From an uncultured Brevinema sp. (lineage in GTDB: Bacteria > Spirochaetota > Brevinematia > Brevinematales > Brevinemataceae), in NCBI GenBank assembly GCA_947036575.1, contig CAMQSH010000013.1:1-21256 (forward strand): a DNA stretch of 21,256 bases. Direction: 5' to 3'. How positions within the stretch are numbered: the first letter of the stretch is position 1; every line of letters begins with the position of its first letter. The translations under genes and the position numbers were made by a program. The notes below the pieces were generated by a model that ran no database searches, was not told the DNA's origin, and worked only from the letters and a program-made list of their open reading frames with translations. Shown here piece after piece: positions 1 through 9,041 of the stretch.

Positions 1-906
1 TTATTCTTTTGGCTGAAGCTTAGCACTTAATAATGCCAAAGATATTCCGGCTATCGTCGTAGGAATACTGACAAGCCATGAGGCAAGACTACTTTGTGCC
101 TCGTACATTTGTAGGAATATTTGGACACAAGAAGCAAAAATTAATCCTAAAATAAAATAAAAAGTAGCACCAGCTTTGTGTTCTAATAATTTTGCCATGA
201 GTAATGTTGCGAGTATAATACCAACTGCTACACCGACTCCAATAATGGCGATAGGCAGTAGGGAGCGTTCAGAGATGTAATTGAGAATAGGTCCATATTC
301 TCCAAGAGCCACTAACAATGCAGAGCCTGAGATGCCAGGAATGACCATGGTAAAGGCAGCTAAGATACCAACGATAAAGAGCCAAAACATTCTATGGGTA
401 GGAAGTGCGATGATTTTGAAAAGTCCGAAATCTTTGATGAGCTGAGATTGTTCAGTAATGATGTTTGTTGGTTCTCTTAAAGACGCAACAGTAAATAAAG
501 ATGCAATTCCCAAAAATACAAGCCATAAACGAGGAAGAGAAAATTTGGTGTCTGTTTGTATTTTGAATAATACAGGAACAGATCCCAAAATCAATCCTAA
601 AAAGAATCCAAAAGTAGGTGTATAAGAAAAGGGGAGTGGACTACCTTCAGGAAGATCTATCCCTAACAAAAAGGAAATAAGCTTAGCAAAAGCTAAAAAT
701 CCTATGATAATTCCTAATCCTAAATTAGCTAAAAATAATAAATACTCTTTTCTATTTTCTGGCTTAATTAAAAAATAACCAATAGCTTCTGTTAATTTTT
801 GATAAATTCCCAGAACAAATGCCATTGTTCCTCCAGACACGCCTGGGATAATGTTAGAAATACCAATAAGCATTCCTTTGAGTGTGGTGCTAATAAATTC
901 TTTCAT
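1..906 (-). CDS. popT: DUF368 family undecaprenyl-phosphate transporter (PopT-like)
   Basis: A 301-residue polytopic membrane protein with many hydrophobic segments. It carries the two inverted-topology signature motifs of the DUF368 family: IIPGVSGGT at residues 19-27 and VIPGISGSA at 188-196. DUF368 (PopT) proteins were shown to be needed for recycling undecaprenyl phosphate across the cytoplasmic membrane for cell-wall and glycan synthesis, so that role is inferred here from family membership. The ATG start has AAAGGA upstream, and the stop codon is the first three bases of the window, so the gene is complete. It is last in the tsaD operon, 28 bp after the dihydrouridine synthase gene. The sugar enzyme two genes upstream also uses activated glycan precursors, but a functional link is only suggestive. 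Family assignment is secure; the exact substrate is less so. Confidence 0.9.
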   Translation of the reverse strand: MKEFISTTLKGMLIGISNIIPGVSGGTMAFVLGIYQKLTEAIGYFLIKPENRKEYLLFLANLGLGIIIGFLAFAKLISFLLGIDLPEGSPLPFSYTPTFGFFLGLILGSVPVLFKIQTDTKFSLPRLWLVFLGIASLFTVASLREPTNIITEQSQLIKDFGLFKIIALPTHRMFWLFIVGILAAFTMVIPGISGSALLVALGEYGPILNYISERSLLPIAIIGVGVAVGIILATLLMAKLLEHKAGATFYFILGLIFASCVQIFLQMYEAQSSLASWLVSIPTTIAGISLALLSAKLQPKE

Positions 907-929
907 TTTTTGTCCTTTTTTCTTTTTTG

Positions 930-1901
930 TTATAGGTCTTCATAAAGTTTTATGGCTTGATAAACATCTTCTAAAGAAATACATTTAGCTAAGGCAGCTC
1001 TAATCATAGATACCCCTTCAAAGCCTGACAACAAACTCATCAATGCCCCTCGTAGAGGTTGTATATCTTTGTAGCCAGTAATCTCAAACCAAGATTCAGC
1101 ATAATTTTTTAATAAATCGAGAAGTTCTTGAGGATTAGGGGTTTTGTAAGATCCTGTTTCACAATAATCGATGATTTGTTGGAATAGATAAGGTTTTGCA
1201 ATAGCACCACGTCCTATCATTAAGCCATCAACGTGATAGTTTTGGAATACAGTTAAAGCTTCTTCAGGTGTTTTGATATCACCATTAGCGATGAGTTTTT
1301 TGGAAGTAAGGTCTCTAGCGCGTTGAAAATAATCCCAATGAGCAGTACCATGCTTGAATTTATCACTAGTCAATCGACAATGAAGCATAATTATGTCAAC
1401 CTCAGAGCCATCTAAGGCAGTAATAATATTATCTAGATTGTCATAAGTAAATCCACAACGGATTTTGGCTTCAACACTGACACCACTGGATTTAACAGCA
1501 TTAACAATATCTACAATTTTATGAGGTTCTTCTAAAAGACGAGATCCAGCCCCATTTCTTAAAACTTTAGGAGCAGGACAGCCAAAATTGATATTGATGG
1601 ATTTTGCTCCAAAAGTATCTTGGATAATTTTTGAAGCTTTGTAAAAATCTTCAGGGGAATCTTTTCCGAAGAGTTGGATAGATGTTTGCTCAGGAGCATC
1701 GGAAATATCTGCATAACGCAAAGTTTTTTTTGATTCTCTGATCACTCCATCAACACTAACCATCTCTGTGACACAATAACCAACACCATACTTTCTATTC
1801 ATCATACGCATAGGCTTATGACTATAGCCAGCAAGAGGAGCTAGTATAAGATTGTTCTTAGTTGTTATTTTACCAAACTGTAAAGCTTTAATAAAGGACA
1901 T
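930..1901 (-). CDS. dus: tRNA-dihydrouridine synthase (DusB/NifR3 type)
   Basis: A flavin-dependent TIM-barrel enzyme of 323 residues that would reduce uridines to dihydrouridine in the D-loop of tRNA. Visible family motifs are LAPLAGYSHKP near residues 20-30 (FMN contact), NFGCPAPKV near 106-113 with the expected catalytic cysteine at C108, KIRCGF, and the C-terminal GRGAIAKPYLF flavin-binding segment. The length is normal for the family. The ATG overlaps the stop of the upstream gene by one base (TAATG). No strong Shine-Dalgarno site lies in front, so translation is probably coupled. It shares the operon with tsaD, another tRNA-modification gene. Which uridine it modifies cannot be told from sequence, so no specific Dus subtype is claimed. 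Confidence 0.93.
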   Translation of the reverse strand: MSFIKALQFGKITTKNNLILAPLAGYSHKPMRMMNRKYGVGYCVTEMVSVDGVIRESKKTLRYADISDAPEQTSIQLFGKDSPEDFYKASKIIQDTFGAKSININFGCPAPKVLRNGAGSRLLEEPHKIVDIVNAVKSSGVSVEAKIRCGFTYDNLDNIITALDGSEVDIIMLHCRLTSDKFKHGTAHWDYFQRARDLTSKKLIANGDIKTPEEALTVFQNYHVDGLMIGRGAIAKPYLFQQIIDYCETGSYKTPNPQELLDLLKNYAESWFEITGYKDIQPLRGALMSLLSGFEGVSMIRAALAKCISLEDVYQAIKLYEDL

Positions 1902-3556
1902 TAAGAATCAACTCTCTTGATACAATAAAACTCTAAAAACTCTTCTTTATTTTCGTTAATATATTTATGTATTTGGGCAACGACAAATCCAGCTCTTTCA
2001 GCAAGAAATTTCCCTCCCTTTTCTGTAATACGAAAATATCCTGTATTAAGAGATCTTTTTTTATCAACAATAGGAACACGAAAGGCTAGCAATCCCCCAA
2101 TAGGAATTAAGGTAGATAATTTTTGTATATAAGCAAGAGGATTTTCTAAAAGTTCTAATTTTTTCCAAGCAGTAATAACTTGGTGTACAGGACCTTGCTC
2201 ATATATTTTTTCCATAGAATCAATAATTTTAAGATTGTGATTGTCCAAAGCTACTCTACGAGCAAAACTTGATAATTCTACTCCATGAGCTGAAAATCCA
2301 TTATGGGAAGCTTCTTGAACAAAAATACCATGTTCTGCACCCAAATCTATTAACTTGTAAGTTGTGTGGTGGTTAGGGATAGGGAGTATTTTTTTTATGA
2401 TTTGGATTCTTCTTTTACTATCTTCTTTTAAATTTAATACACCTTGTTTGTAACCTTGTTGACTTTGCTCAGAATTATCTGCAATAATATTATCTCCATT
2501 AATTTGGATTTCTGTTGATTTAATACTATATGTGTAAGTACTATTACAGGAAACACAAGAAAACAGATTTTTTTCTGTATTTCTTAAGAAAGATCGTTTG
2601 TTTGATGAACCACAGAGAGGACAAGAAGCAGGGCGTCCTGCAATAGTATCACTAAGAGTTAAAAACCATTCTTGAAAATTAAAATTATCAGGCAAATTTA
2701 ATTTTCCACTAGTAGATTTTTCTATGGCTTTTTTAATTTTTTTAGGAGTTAAGAAAAAAGATCCTAACAAACTATTTATTTGATGAGAGTTAGAAATATC
2801 TTGATATTGGCTATAATTATGTGCAATAGCGATTACGTATTTTTTGGCAGCTAAACTTTCTAATAATGTTGAACCTGGACCACAAAAAATAAGATCGTTT
2901 TTTTGGATATAAGGAAATAAATCAGATACATCATGAATAAGCTTTACATTTTCTTGTTCTTCTATTTTATAATAACTAAGTGGACCTACAATAACAGTAA
3001 TTTGATAGGAAGAATCTTTTAATGCGTTAACTAATCTCTCTGCATTATTATGGGGGTCACTTCCACCTAAAGTAATAAGTATTTTAGTAATAGTATTTTT
3101 TCCAGATTGAGATAAAAAGAATTTTTGATTAATAGGAGTTTGATAAATTTCTGTGAAATTAGCATGTTTTGTTTTTTTTGTAGGAAAAGGAGCTACATAA
3201 ATTTCTGAACAAATTCCAAGATTATGATTATCTAAAGAAATCATAGGAATACTACAAGTAATAAGTGTATGAAAGAGAGAATCACTAAGATGTACACAAT
3301 CATTAATAATTAAATTAAAATCAAACTCTCTCAGTATATCAGTAATAGTAATTTTATCATTAGGCGCTGAAATTTGATGATTTGTATCTAGTAATAAAAG
3401 TTTAAGAGACGATGGATCTTTTAGATCAGTAATTACCCAAATAAAAGATTTAGAGTAAAATTCAGAAATTTGTAGAGCCCGTTTTAAATGACCTATTCCA
3501 AATTTTTTACCAGCTTGTACAATGAATAGTACAGTGAGATCTTTTTTTTGTATCAT
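1901..3556 (-). CDS. PseG-like GT-B sugar-nucleotide hydrolase fused to a zinc-ribbon SAM methyltransferase
   Basis: A 551-residue two-part protein. Residues 1 to about 300 look like the PseG/SpsG group (UDP-sugar hydrolase in pseudaminic acid synthesis): the N-terminal GIGHLKRALQ at 20-29 includes the expected histidine H23, LGGSDPHN lies at 163-170, and CGPGSTLLESLA at 225-236 is the nucleotide-binding loop of GT-B folds. Residues 312-337 carry two CxxC pairs (C312/C315, C334/C337), a zinc-ribbon pattern common at the start of sugar-pathway methyltransferases. Residues 400-545 form a class I methyltransferase domain: motif I LIDLGAEHG at 402-410, the acidic residue E427 ending strand 2, and a late IPIGGLLAFRVP segment. 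The ATG overlaps tsaD by four bases (ATGA) and has AAAGGA upstream. No other pseudaminic acid genes are present, so the substrate is unknown. I see no frameshift, so the fusion appears real. Confidence 0.8.
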   Translation of the reverse strand: MIQKKDLTVLFIVQAGKKFGIGHLKRALQISEFYSKSFIWVITDLKDPSSLKLLLLDTNHQISAPNDKITITDILREFDFNLIINDCVHLSDSLFHTLITCSIPMISLDNHNLGICSEIYVAPFPTKKTKHANFTEIYQTPINQKFFLSQSGKNTITKILITLGGSDPHNNAERLVNALKDSSYQITVIVGPLSYYKIEEQENVKLIHDVSDLFPYIQKNDLIFCGPGSTLLESLAAKKYVIAIAHNYSQYQDISNSHQINSLLGSFFLTPKKIKKAIEKSTSGKLNLPDNFNFQEWFLTLSDTIAGRPASCPLCGSSNKRSFLRNTEKNLFSCVSCNSTYTYSIKSTEIQINGDNIIADNSEQSQQGYKQGVLNLKEDSKRRIQIIKKILPIPNHHTTYKLIDLGAEHGIFVQEASHNGFSAHGVELSSFARRVALDNHNLKIIDSMEKIYEQGPVHQVITAWKKLELLENPLAYIQKLSTLIPIGGLLAFRVPIVDKKRSLNTGYFRITEKGGKFLAERAGFVVAQIHKYINENKEEFLEFYCIKRVDS

Positions 3557-4560
3557 AGTCTTTTTCCTTTTGAAATAAGAGGGTATCTAGCATAGCTATC
3601 CCAAGATTTTTTTTTGTAAGAATTATTTTGATAATCAATATAAGCTCGACCAGCAACCATAGCTGCATTATCACCACAAAGAGCTAAAGGGGTGTGGAAT
3701 ATTTGATAACCAGAAACAATGAGTTTGTCAAGTTCTGCTCGGAGACGTATATTAGCTGCCACTCCTCCAACGGTAATGATAGTTTTAATTTTTGTATCCT
3801 GAAGAACATTTTTTAATTTTTTTAGTAAACTCATCACAGCAGCCTTTTGAAAACTTGCACAAATATCGGCAATAGGGTAGGGAGGGTCAAGATCTCGTAA
3901 TTTATAATATACAGCAGTTTTTAATCCACTATAGCTAAAGTGATATCTATCTTTTGGATTATCAGCTAATCCATGAGGTAATTTCCAAAAATTTTCATCA
4001 CCGTTTAGAGCATTTTTTTGAATAATAGGACCACCAGGATAACCAAGGTTTAGCATTTTTGCAACTTTATCAAAAGCTTCACCTATAGCATCATCAATGG
4101 TAGTACCAAGGATAGTTTTTTTTTCAAAAGACTCAACTAAAAACAATAAAGTATGTCCCCCTGAACAAACTAATGCAATGTGAGGGAAAGGAATATCATT
4201 ATTCAGATGAGGAGTATATAAATGAGCCTCAATATGATCTACAGGAATAAAAGCTTTATTTAAAGCATAAGATAAAGCTTTAGCTGTCATGGTACCAATA
4301 ACTAAAGAACCTATTAATCCTGGACCTGTACTTGCTGCAATCGCATCAATATCTTTTAGAGAAAAGCCTAAAGTAGTTTGTTTAAATAGTTCTAAAATTT
4401 TAATTAAATGATTTCTCGAGGCTATTTCAGGAACAACACCTGAAAAAGGTTTGTGTAATTCTATTTGAGAATAGATTTGATGAGAAAGGATATTTTTACC
4501 ATCTTCAACAATTGCAAGAGAGCATTCATCACAAGAACTCTCTACCCCTAGAATAATCAT
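3553..4560 (-). CDS. tsaD: tRNA N6-adenosine threonylcarbamoyltransferase TsaD
   Basis: TsaD transfers threonylcarbamoyl to A37 of tRNAs reading ANN codons (t6A), working with TsaB, TsaC and TsaE. The 335-residue protein begins MIILGVESSCDE and has the metal-binding pair H109 and H113 in HIEAH, ASTGPGLIGS near 77-86, GGVAAN at 265-270, and the metal-ligand aspartate D297 in CGDNAA. I start it at the ATG at 4560 rather than the in-frame GTG at 4569. AGGTG sits six bases before this ATG, and TsaD proteins normally begin with this MI(I/L)LG segment. It is first in its operon, behind a good promoter at 4593-4621. Two likely substrates, tRNA-Lys(TTT) and tRNA-Asn(GTT), are encoded about 1.4 kb upstream. 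Confidence 0.97.
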   Translation of the reverse strand: MIILGVESSCDECSLAIVEDGKNILSHQIYSQIELHKPFSGVVPEIASRNHLIKILELFKQTTLGFSLKDIDAIAASTGPGLIGSLVIGTMTAKALSYALNKAFIPVDHIEAHLYTPHLNNDIPFPHIALVCSGGHTLLFLVESFEKKTILGTTIDDAIGEAFDKVAKMLNLGYPGGPIIQKNALNGDENFWKLPHGLADNPKDRYHFSYSGLKTAVYYKLRDLDPPYPIADICASFQKAAVMSLLKKLKNVLQDTKIKTIITVGGVAANIRLRAELDKLIVSGYQIFHTPLALCGDNAAMVAGRAYIDYQNNSYKKKSWDSYARYPLISKGKRL

Positions 4561-4592
4561 AATACACACCTATATTGGTAAATTATTCTATC

Positions 4593-4621
4593 ATTATAGC
4601 AAATTTCCTAAAAAATTTCAA
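4593..4621 (-). promoter_or_regulatory. sigma70-type promoter of the tsaD operon
   Basis: On the minus strand the -35 box is TTGAAA (4616-4621) and the -10 box is TATAAT (4593-4598), separated by exactly 17 bases. Transcription would start about 26 bases before the tsaD ATG. The -35 box contains the TGA stop codon of the upstream gene, so the two units are packed without a spacer. I see no terminator between them, so read-through from upstream is also possible. Confidence 0.75.
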
Positions 4622-5931
4622 GGTGAGAGTCTAATAATTTGAAGAAAATATAATTTATAAATAGCAATAGAACAAGATTTTTGAGCTTTGATGATAGATC
4701 GTTCTGTTATTTTGGGAAATACAATGATTTTTTGATGGTATGTTTTATAGAGAATAGAAAGAATCCCTCCTAATTTTTCTCTATGTTGAGAAGTTAAAGT
4801 ATCCAAACATAATAATAAATCTCTAATATCACACTCTCTTGCTAATAATTCCCAATCTCTCGTTTTAGTCATAAATTTATTAATTAAATCTTCAAAAGGA
4901 ATAGGAGTGTTTTCGTATGCTAGTTGAGCAATACACTGTAGGAATTGATGACCTTTTAAAATAGGATGAACACCAATACTCATATCTTGTAGTAATTGCT
5001 TTTGACCTTGTAGAGAAAATCCTTTCTCAATAATATTTTTATTAGAGGGTTTACTATGTTGTAAGAAACTTAATAAACTTTGATAAGGTATTTGATTGAT
5101 AAATAAAGAAAAACGTGTAGAATTAGCCAAGTTATCAAAATAAGGAAGTTTTTGTAAATCAAATTTAATTAGAGCATTAGTATAAATGTTGTTTTGGTAG
5201 GAATGAAGGATTTTATAGAAGGGAGATAAAGCTGCTGGGATAATAGTAAGTTGTTGTAAAAATGATATTAAATTATTTTCTATAATATAGTAAATACTAG
5301 CTAATAGATCGGGATCTTCTTCAGAAGAAAGGAGCTTTAGTTCCCGATGTATCTCTTGAAAGATATTTTTTGAAAAATATAAAGAGATATTAGGTAGTTT
5401 TATTTTTTTTAAAAATAGTGCAAACATTTTAGGAGTTGCAAGATTATTAGTAATCATATAATAAAACAGATCTTGTAGATCTTTTTGAGGGAAAGCAAGC
5501 CATATTTCTTTGGATAAAAAAGAAGGTTGAAATCGATAGAGTTCTAATTCTAAATCATTAAAATTAATAGGATTACAGTAATATGTGTACTGTAATTTGT
5601 TAGATAAATAGCTCACAAAATCAAGTGGTAAAAATAAAGAAAATTGTTGATTTTTATTGGAGAGGTAAAAAGACTTTTTATTAGTGTTTAAGTAATCGAT
5701 AGGAGTGTCTAAAAGAAAGTGTACAGTAATATCTTGTTTGGGATGTAATAAGGAAAGAGAATACTGTAATTCTTTTAATAATATTTCTTTAGATAATTTT
5801 TCAAATGAAATTTCTAAAAAAAATAAGGAATCATCTATATTAATACTAATAAGAGCAAAATTATTGAGAATAAAATTGTCTGAGTTTTTTAGCGAGTAGG
5901 AGGGTAACAGTTTTTTAAGGATTCTAATCAT
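4618..5931 (-). CDS. uncharacterised 437-residue helical protein; weak FliG-C-like region
   Basis: I do not recognise this protein. It is rich in Leu, Ile, Phe, Ser and Asn, has no signal peptide and no clear membrane segment, and looks mostly helical and cytoplasmic. Near the C-terminus a stretch beginning FEDL and containing LARECDIRDLLLCLDTL followed by REKLGGIL resembles the C-terminal helices of the flagellar switch protein FliG, where a LLREVD...LALAL...EKI pattern is usual. This is a by-eye resemblance only. I start the gene at the ATG at 5931, preceded by GAGGAAAC, rather than the in-frame TTG at 5952, which lies in the terminator stem of the tRNA unit. It sits between the tRNA-Asn terminator and the tsaD promoter. 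No promoter of its own is obvious, so it may depend on read-through. Confidence 0.75.
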   Translation of the reverse strand: MIRILKKLLPSYSLKNSDNFILNNFALISINIDDSLFFLEISFEKLSKEILLKELQYSLSLLHPKQDITVHFLLDTPIDYLNTNKKSFYLSNKNQQFSLFLPLDFVSYLSNKLQYTYYCNPINFNDLELELYRFQPSFLSKEIWLAFPQKDLQDLFYYMITNNLATPKMFALFLKKIKLPNISLYFSKNIFQEIHRELKLLSSEEDPDLLASIYYIIENNLISFLQQLTIIPAALSPFYKILHSYQNNIYTNALIKFDLQKLPYFDNLANSTRFSLFINQIPYQSLLSFLQHSKPSNKNIIEKGFSLQGQKQLLQDMSIGVHPILKGHQFLQCIAQLAYENTPIPFEDLINKFMTKTRDWELLARECDIRDLLLCLDTLTSQHREKLGGILSILYKTYHQKIIVFPKITERSIIKAQKSCSIAIYKLYFLQIIRLSP

Positions 5932-5950
5932 AAAGTTTCCTCTATAAATC

Positions 5951-5978
5951 AAAAAAGATCCTAAAGATAGGATCTTTT
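5951..5978 (-). terminator. terminator of the tRNA-Lys/tRNA-Asn unit
   Basis: On the minus strand AAAAGATCCTA and TAGGATCTTTT form an 11-bp stem with a short loop, and the 3' arm runs into a T-tract. It begins a few bases after the end of tRNA-Asn and ends just before the ribosome-binding site of the next gene. Being nearly symmetric, it could work in both directions. Confidence 0.8.
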
Positions 5979-5981
5979 ATG

Positions 5982-6054
<73 letters not shown>

Positions 6055-6062
6055 AAAATTCT

Positions 6063-6135
6063 TGAACCGCCTGGGGTTCGAACCCAGGACCCCGTGATTA
6101 AAAGTCACGTGCTCTACCAACTGAGCTAGCGATCC
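6063..6135 (-). tRNA. tRNA-Lys (anticodon TTT)
   Basis: A 73-nt cloverleaf with acceptor GGATCGC pairing with GCGGTTC (two G-T pairs), D-arm GCTC/GAGC, anticodon stem CGTGA/TCACG around loop CTTTTAA (anticodon TTT), and T-arm CTGGG/CCCAG. The discriminator is A, and CCA is not encoded. It is the first gene of a two-tRNA unit behind a perfect consensus promoter. Confidence 0.97.
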
Positions 6136-6155
6136 AACACATTTAGTGTATAAAT

Positions 6156-6184
6156 ATTATACTTTATTGTGTATTATTTGTCAA
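6156..6184 (-). promoter_or_regulatory. consensus sigma70 promoter of tRNA-Lys/tRNA-Asn
   Basis: On the minus strand TTGACA (6179-6184), a 17-base spacer and TATAAT (6156-6161) match the consensus at all twelve positions. This is expected for a highly expressed stable-RNA gene. It lies in the short gap after the secF stop codon. No terminator hairpin separates secF from it. Confidence 0.9.
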
Positions 6185-6202
6185 TACTTTTTCAAACTAT
6201 TT

Positions 6203-7096
6203 TTACTTATTTGTTTTGTGAGTTTTATTAAATAAGAAATAAGTAATAGGAGCCGCTACGAAAATAGAAGAATAAGTACCACTTAATATTCCTAAGATTA
6301 ATAGAAAACCAAAATTTTGTAAAATATTTCCAGCCCAAATATAAATTGCTCCTGCAACAAATAGTGTTGTTATAGATGTTAGTAATGTTCGTTTTAAAGT
6401 TTGATTAATACTTTTGTTCATCACTTTATACATATCTTCTTGAGCAAGTGCTGTATGATTTTCACGAATTCTATCAAAAATAACAATAGTGTCGTTAATA
6501 GAATAGCCTAAAATAGTTAAAAATGCGGCGAGTACTGTTAAATCAATAGGTATTTTTAAAACAACTGTAAAAATTAATAAAATAATCATATCATGAAGAA
6601 GAGCTGTTATAGCACCTACACTATAAATAAAATCAAAACGGAAAGCGACATAAACTAGAATAAGACCAGTTACAATTCCCAATAATTTTAATGATTGTAG
6701 GGCAAAATCATTCCCAACACTAGGACCAACATATTCAGAAGCAAGTACAACAACATTAGTTATATTGTATTTTTCTCTGATAGCGTCTAATAAATAATCT
6801 CCAGAACCACTATCTCCAAATTCTGCAGGAGCTGTCAAGAGAAAACTTTCTGTCCCATCATTTTTTGTTAATGTAGTAATTGATATTTGCTCTTCTGAGA
6901 TTAGTTCTCTTGCTTCTTGTACAGTGGTTGGAGCTGAAAATTCAATACGAATACCACCTGAAAAATCAGTTCCTAAGGTAAATCCATGTTGTATATAGCT
7001 AACTATTCCTGTAATTAATAATACAATAAAAATACTAAGAGCGATCAGTCTTTTACCAAGAAAATCAAAATACACTTTATTTTTTGTTTCTATCAT
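6203..7096 (-). CDS. secF: protein translocase subunit SecF
   Basis: SecF forms with SecD the inner-membrane complex that uses the proton gradient to drive late steps of Sec export. The 297-residue protein has an N-terminal membrane segment at about 17-36, the periplasmic-domain signature GTDFSGG at 42-48, and five C-terminal membrane segments. These include the conserved GYSINDTIVIFDRIREN at 197-213, with the functionally important aspartate near D202. Length and topology are typical. It follows secD by 8 bases. Its ribosome-binding site AGGAG overlaps the secD stop codon region, suggesting coupled translation. Confidence 0.97.
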   Translation of the reverse strand: MIETKNKVYFDFLGKRLIALSIFIVLLITGIVSYIQHGFTLGTDFSGGIRIEFSAPTTVQEARELISEEQISITTLTKNDGTESFLLTAPAEFGDSGSGDYLLDAIREKYNITNVVVLASEYVGPSVGNDFALQSLKLLGIVTGLILVYVAFRFDFIYSVGAITALLHDMIILLIFTVVLKIPIDLTVLAAFLTILGYSINDTIVIFDRIRENHTALAQEDMYKVMNKSINQTLKRTLLTSITTLFVAGAIYIWAGNILQNFGFLLILGILSGTYSSIFVAAPITYFLFNKTHKTNK

Positions 7097-7104
7097 GATA
7101 ACTC

Positions 7105-8640
7105 CTACACTACTTCTCTATGTTTTTTGCCAATTAATGTTTCTAGAAGTAATTTTGAGACGAAAAGAGAAGTGAAAATATTTGCAATAATACCAAATGC
7201 CAATGTCACTCCAAAACCTTTAATAGAACCTGAACCAAATACTGATAAAGCAATAGCTGCAATAATAGTAGTTAAGTTAGAATCCCAAATAGTTGCACCA
7301 GCATGATCATAAGCAGTGTGAAATGCTGATAGATAATGATGAGATTTTATTTTTTCTTCACGAATTCTTTCATAGATAATAATGTTAGCATCTACTGCCA
7401 TACCTACTGTTAGTGCAATACCTGCAATACCAGAGAGGGTTAGGGTTGCCCCCATAGAAGCTAGAATTGATAATAAAAATAGTACATTTAAGGATAGTGC
7501 AAAAGCAGCAACAATACCAGCAACACGATAATTAATAAGCATAAAGATAATAACTGCTAAAGCTCCAAATAATAATGCTTGAAGACCTTGTTGGATAGAA
7601 TCTGCTCCTAATTGAGGTCCTATAATTCTTTCTTCAATTACTTTTAAACGAACAGGTAAAGAACCAGCTTCTAATATATTTGCAAGATAAGTTGCTTCTG
7701 ATAATCCAAAAGTACCAGAAATTTGTCCACGACCATTTGGTATTTCACCTTGGATAACAGGAGCACTACGTACTCTATCATCTAAGACAATAGCAAATTG
7801 TTTGTTTATATTGTTTTTAGTAATATCTGCAAAGATCTCACTACCTTCATCTGTCAATTCAAAAGATACAACATTACGTCCAAGATTATCTGTATCAGTA
7901 GTTGCAGATTTGATAGCAGTACCACCAAGATCAACTTTTGTATAAATAAGGTACCATCCTTTTAATTGAGGTACATCTGTTTCATCATTTTCCCAATAAG
8001 ATACCCATTCCGTATCTTTAGGAAGAATAAAAGTAGCAGGAATATCATCACGGCTTGTAATACCGTATTGACCATCATATGGGATCCCTTGACTTGCTAG
8101 AGCGTTTAGTAACTCTTGGTTAACAAAACGAAATTCCAATTTACCAACTTTAGATAATCCTTCTTTGAGTAAATTAGGATCACTAACACCAGGTAATTCA
8201 ATAGTAATCTTTCCATCGTAAGTAGATCTGATAGCAGGTTCTGCTACGCCAAAAGCATCAATACGATTTTTGATAATTTCTAAAGACCTAGTTAATGCAT
8301 TAACTTTTTCTGTTGCAAAATTTTCTTCAACAGCAATAGGATCTTCATCGTATTGACGAAGGAGTTGCTCTCTAAGATCATCTTCATCAGGAATAGCTGC
8401 TACATAGACTCCTCCTTGAAGATCAAGACCAAGAGAAAGAGTTTTTGATCTAATTTTTTTAAGATCTTGAATATAGGTACGTGTATCAATATCTGCGACT
8501 GCTAATTCTTCAGCAGGCATCCCAATCAAAGCTTGATCTTCTGGAGAAATTAGTACATACCATTGATATGTTGGATATAGTCCCCATATCGCCCAACCAA
8601 TAATAGCGAGTAATACAAAATAGTGTGAAATTTTATTCAT
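7105..8640 (-). CDS. secD: protein translocase subunit SecD
   Basis: SecD is the larger partner of SecF. This 511-residue copy has an N-terminal membrane anchor (about 6-30), the LGLDLQGG motif at 70-77, a periplasmic P1 region (about 115-340), and a C-terminal five-helix membrane domain. The latter contains VGMAVDANIIIYERIREE at 412-429; D417 corresponds to the aspartate needed for proton-driven action. The protein is shorter than E. coli SecD, as in many bacteria with a compact P1 head. It is the middle gene of yajC-secD-secF and has AAGGA before the ATG. Confidence 0.97.
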   Translation of the reverse strand: MNKISHYFVLLAIIGWAIWGLYPTYQWYVLISPEDQALIGMPAEELAVADIDTRTYIQDLKKIRSKTLSLGLDLQGGVYVAAIPDEDDLREQLLRQYDEDPIAVEENFATEKVNALTRSLEIIKNRIDAFGVAEPAIRSTYDGKITIELPGVSDPNLLKEGLSKVGKLEFRFVNQELLNALASQGIPYDGQYGITSRDDIPATFILPKDTEWVSYWENDETDVPQLKGWYLIYTKVDLGGTAIKSATTDTDNLGRNVVSFELTDEGSEIFADITKNNINKQFAIVLDDRVRSAPVIQGEIPNGRGQISGTFGLSEATYLANILEAGSLPVRLKVIEERIIGPQLGADSIQQGLQALLFGALAVIIFMLINYRVAGIVAAFALSLNVLFLLSILASMGATLTLSGIAGIALTVGMAVDANIIIYERIREEKIKSHHYLSAFHTAYDHAGATIWDSNLTTIIAAIALSVFGSGSIKGFGVTLAFGIIANIFTSLFVSKLLLETLIGKKHREVV

Positions 8641-8672
8641 ATATAAAATCCTTAATGTAACGAAAATTTGTC

Positions 8673-9011
8673 TTAATCAACTTTTCCATGTTCTAAAACA
8701 GATGCAATACCTGATTTAGCAATTTCAAATTTAGAATCTTGACTTTTGATGTAAATAGTTTTTTCACCAATAAATTCAATAGTACCAATAATATGACCTA
8801 AAGTAACTACACGATCACCTTGTTTTAAACTATCGACTTGTTTTTGCAATTTCTTACGTTTTTTACTTTCTGGAAGAAATACAAGAAGGTACATAAACAC
8901 AACCATTAAGATAATAGGTAAGAAAGACATAAGACCTCCACCTTGAGCTTGAGCTCCGCCCGTTGGTGCAGCAGCAGCAGCTGGTGCTAATTGAAAAAAC
9001 AATCCTAACAT
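8673..9011 (-). CDS. yajC: Sec translocon accessory protein YajC
   Basis: A 112-residue protein with one membrane helix (about residues 29-46). A basic stretch ESKKRKKLQKQ follows, and then a small cytoplasmic domain containing the YajC pattern GDRVVTLGHIIGTI. YajC associates with SecDF in the holo-translocon. The N-terminus is unusually rich in Ala, Gly and Gln (APAAAAAPTGGAQAQGGG), a low-complexity tail often seen in YajC. The ATG has AAGGAG eight bases upstream. It is first in the yajC-secD-secF operon, with its own promoter. Confidence 0.95.
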   Translation of the reverse strand: MLGLFFQLAPAAAAAPTGGAQAQGGGLMSFLPIILMVVFMYLLVFLPESKKRKKLQKQVDSLKQGDRVVTLGHIIGTIEFIGEKTIYIKSQDSKFEIAKSGIASVLEHGKVD

Positions 9012-9041
9012 AATATTCTCCTTATTATAATTATATTTCGT

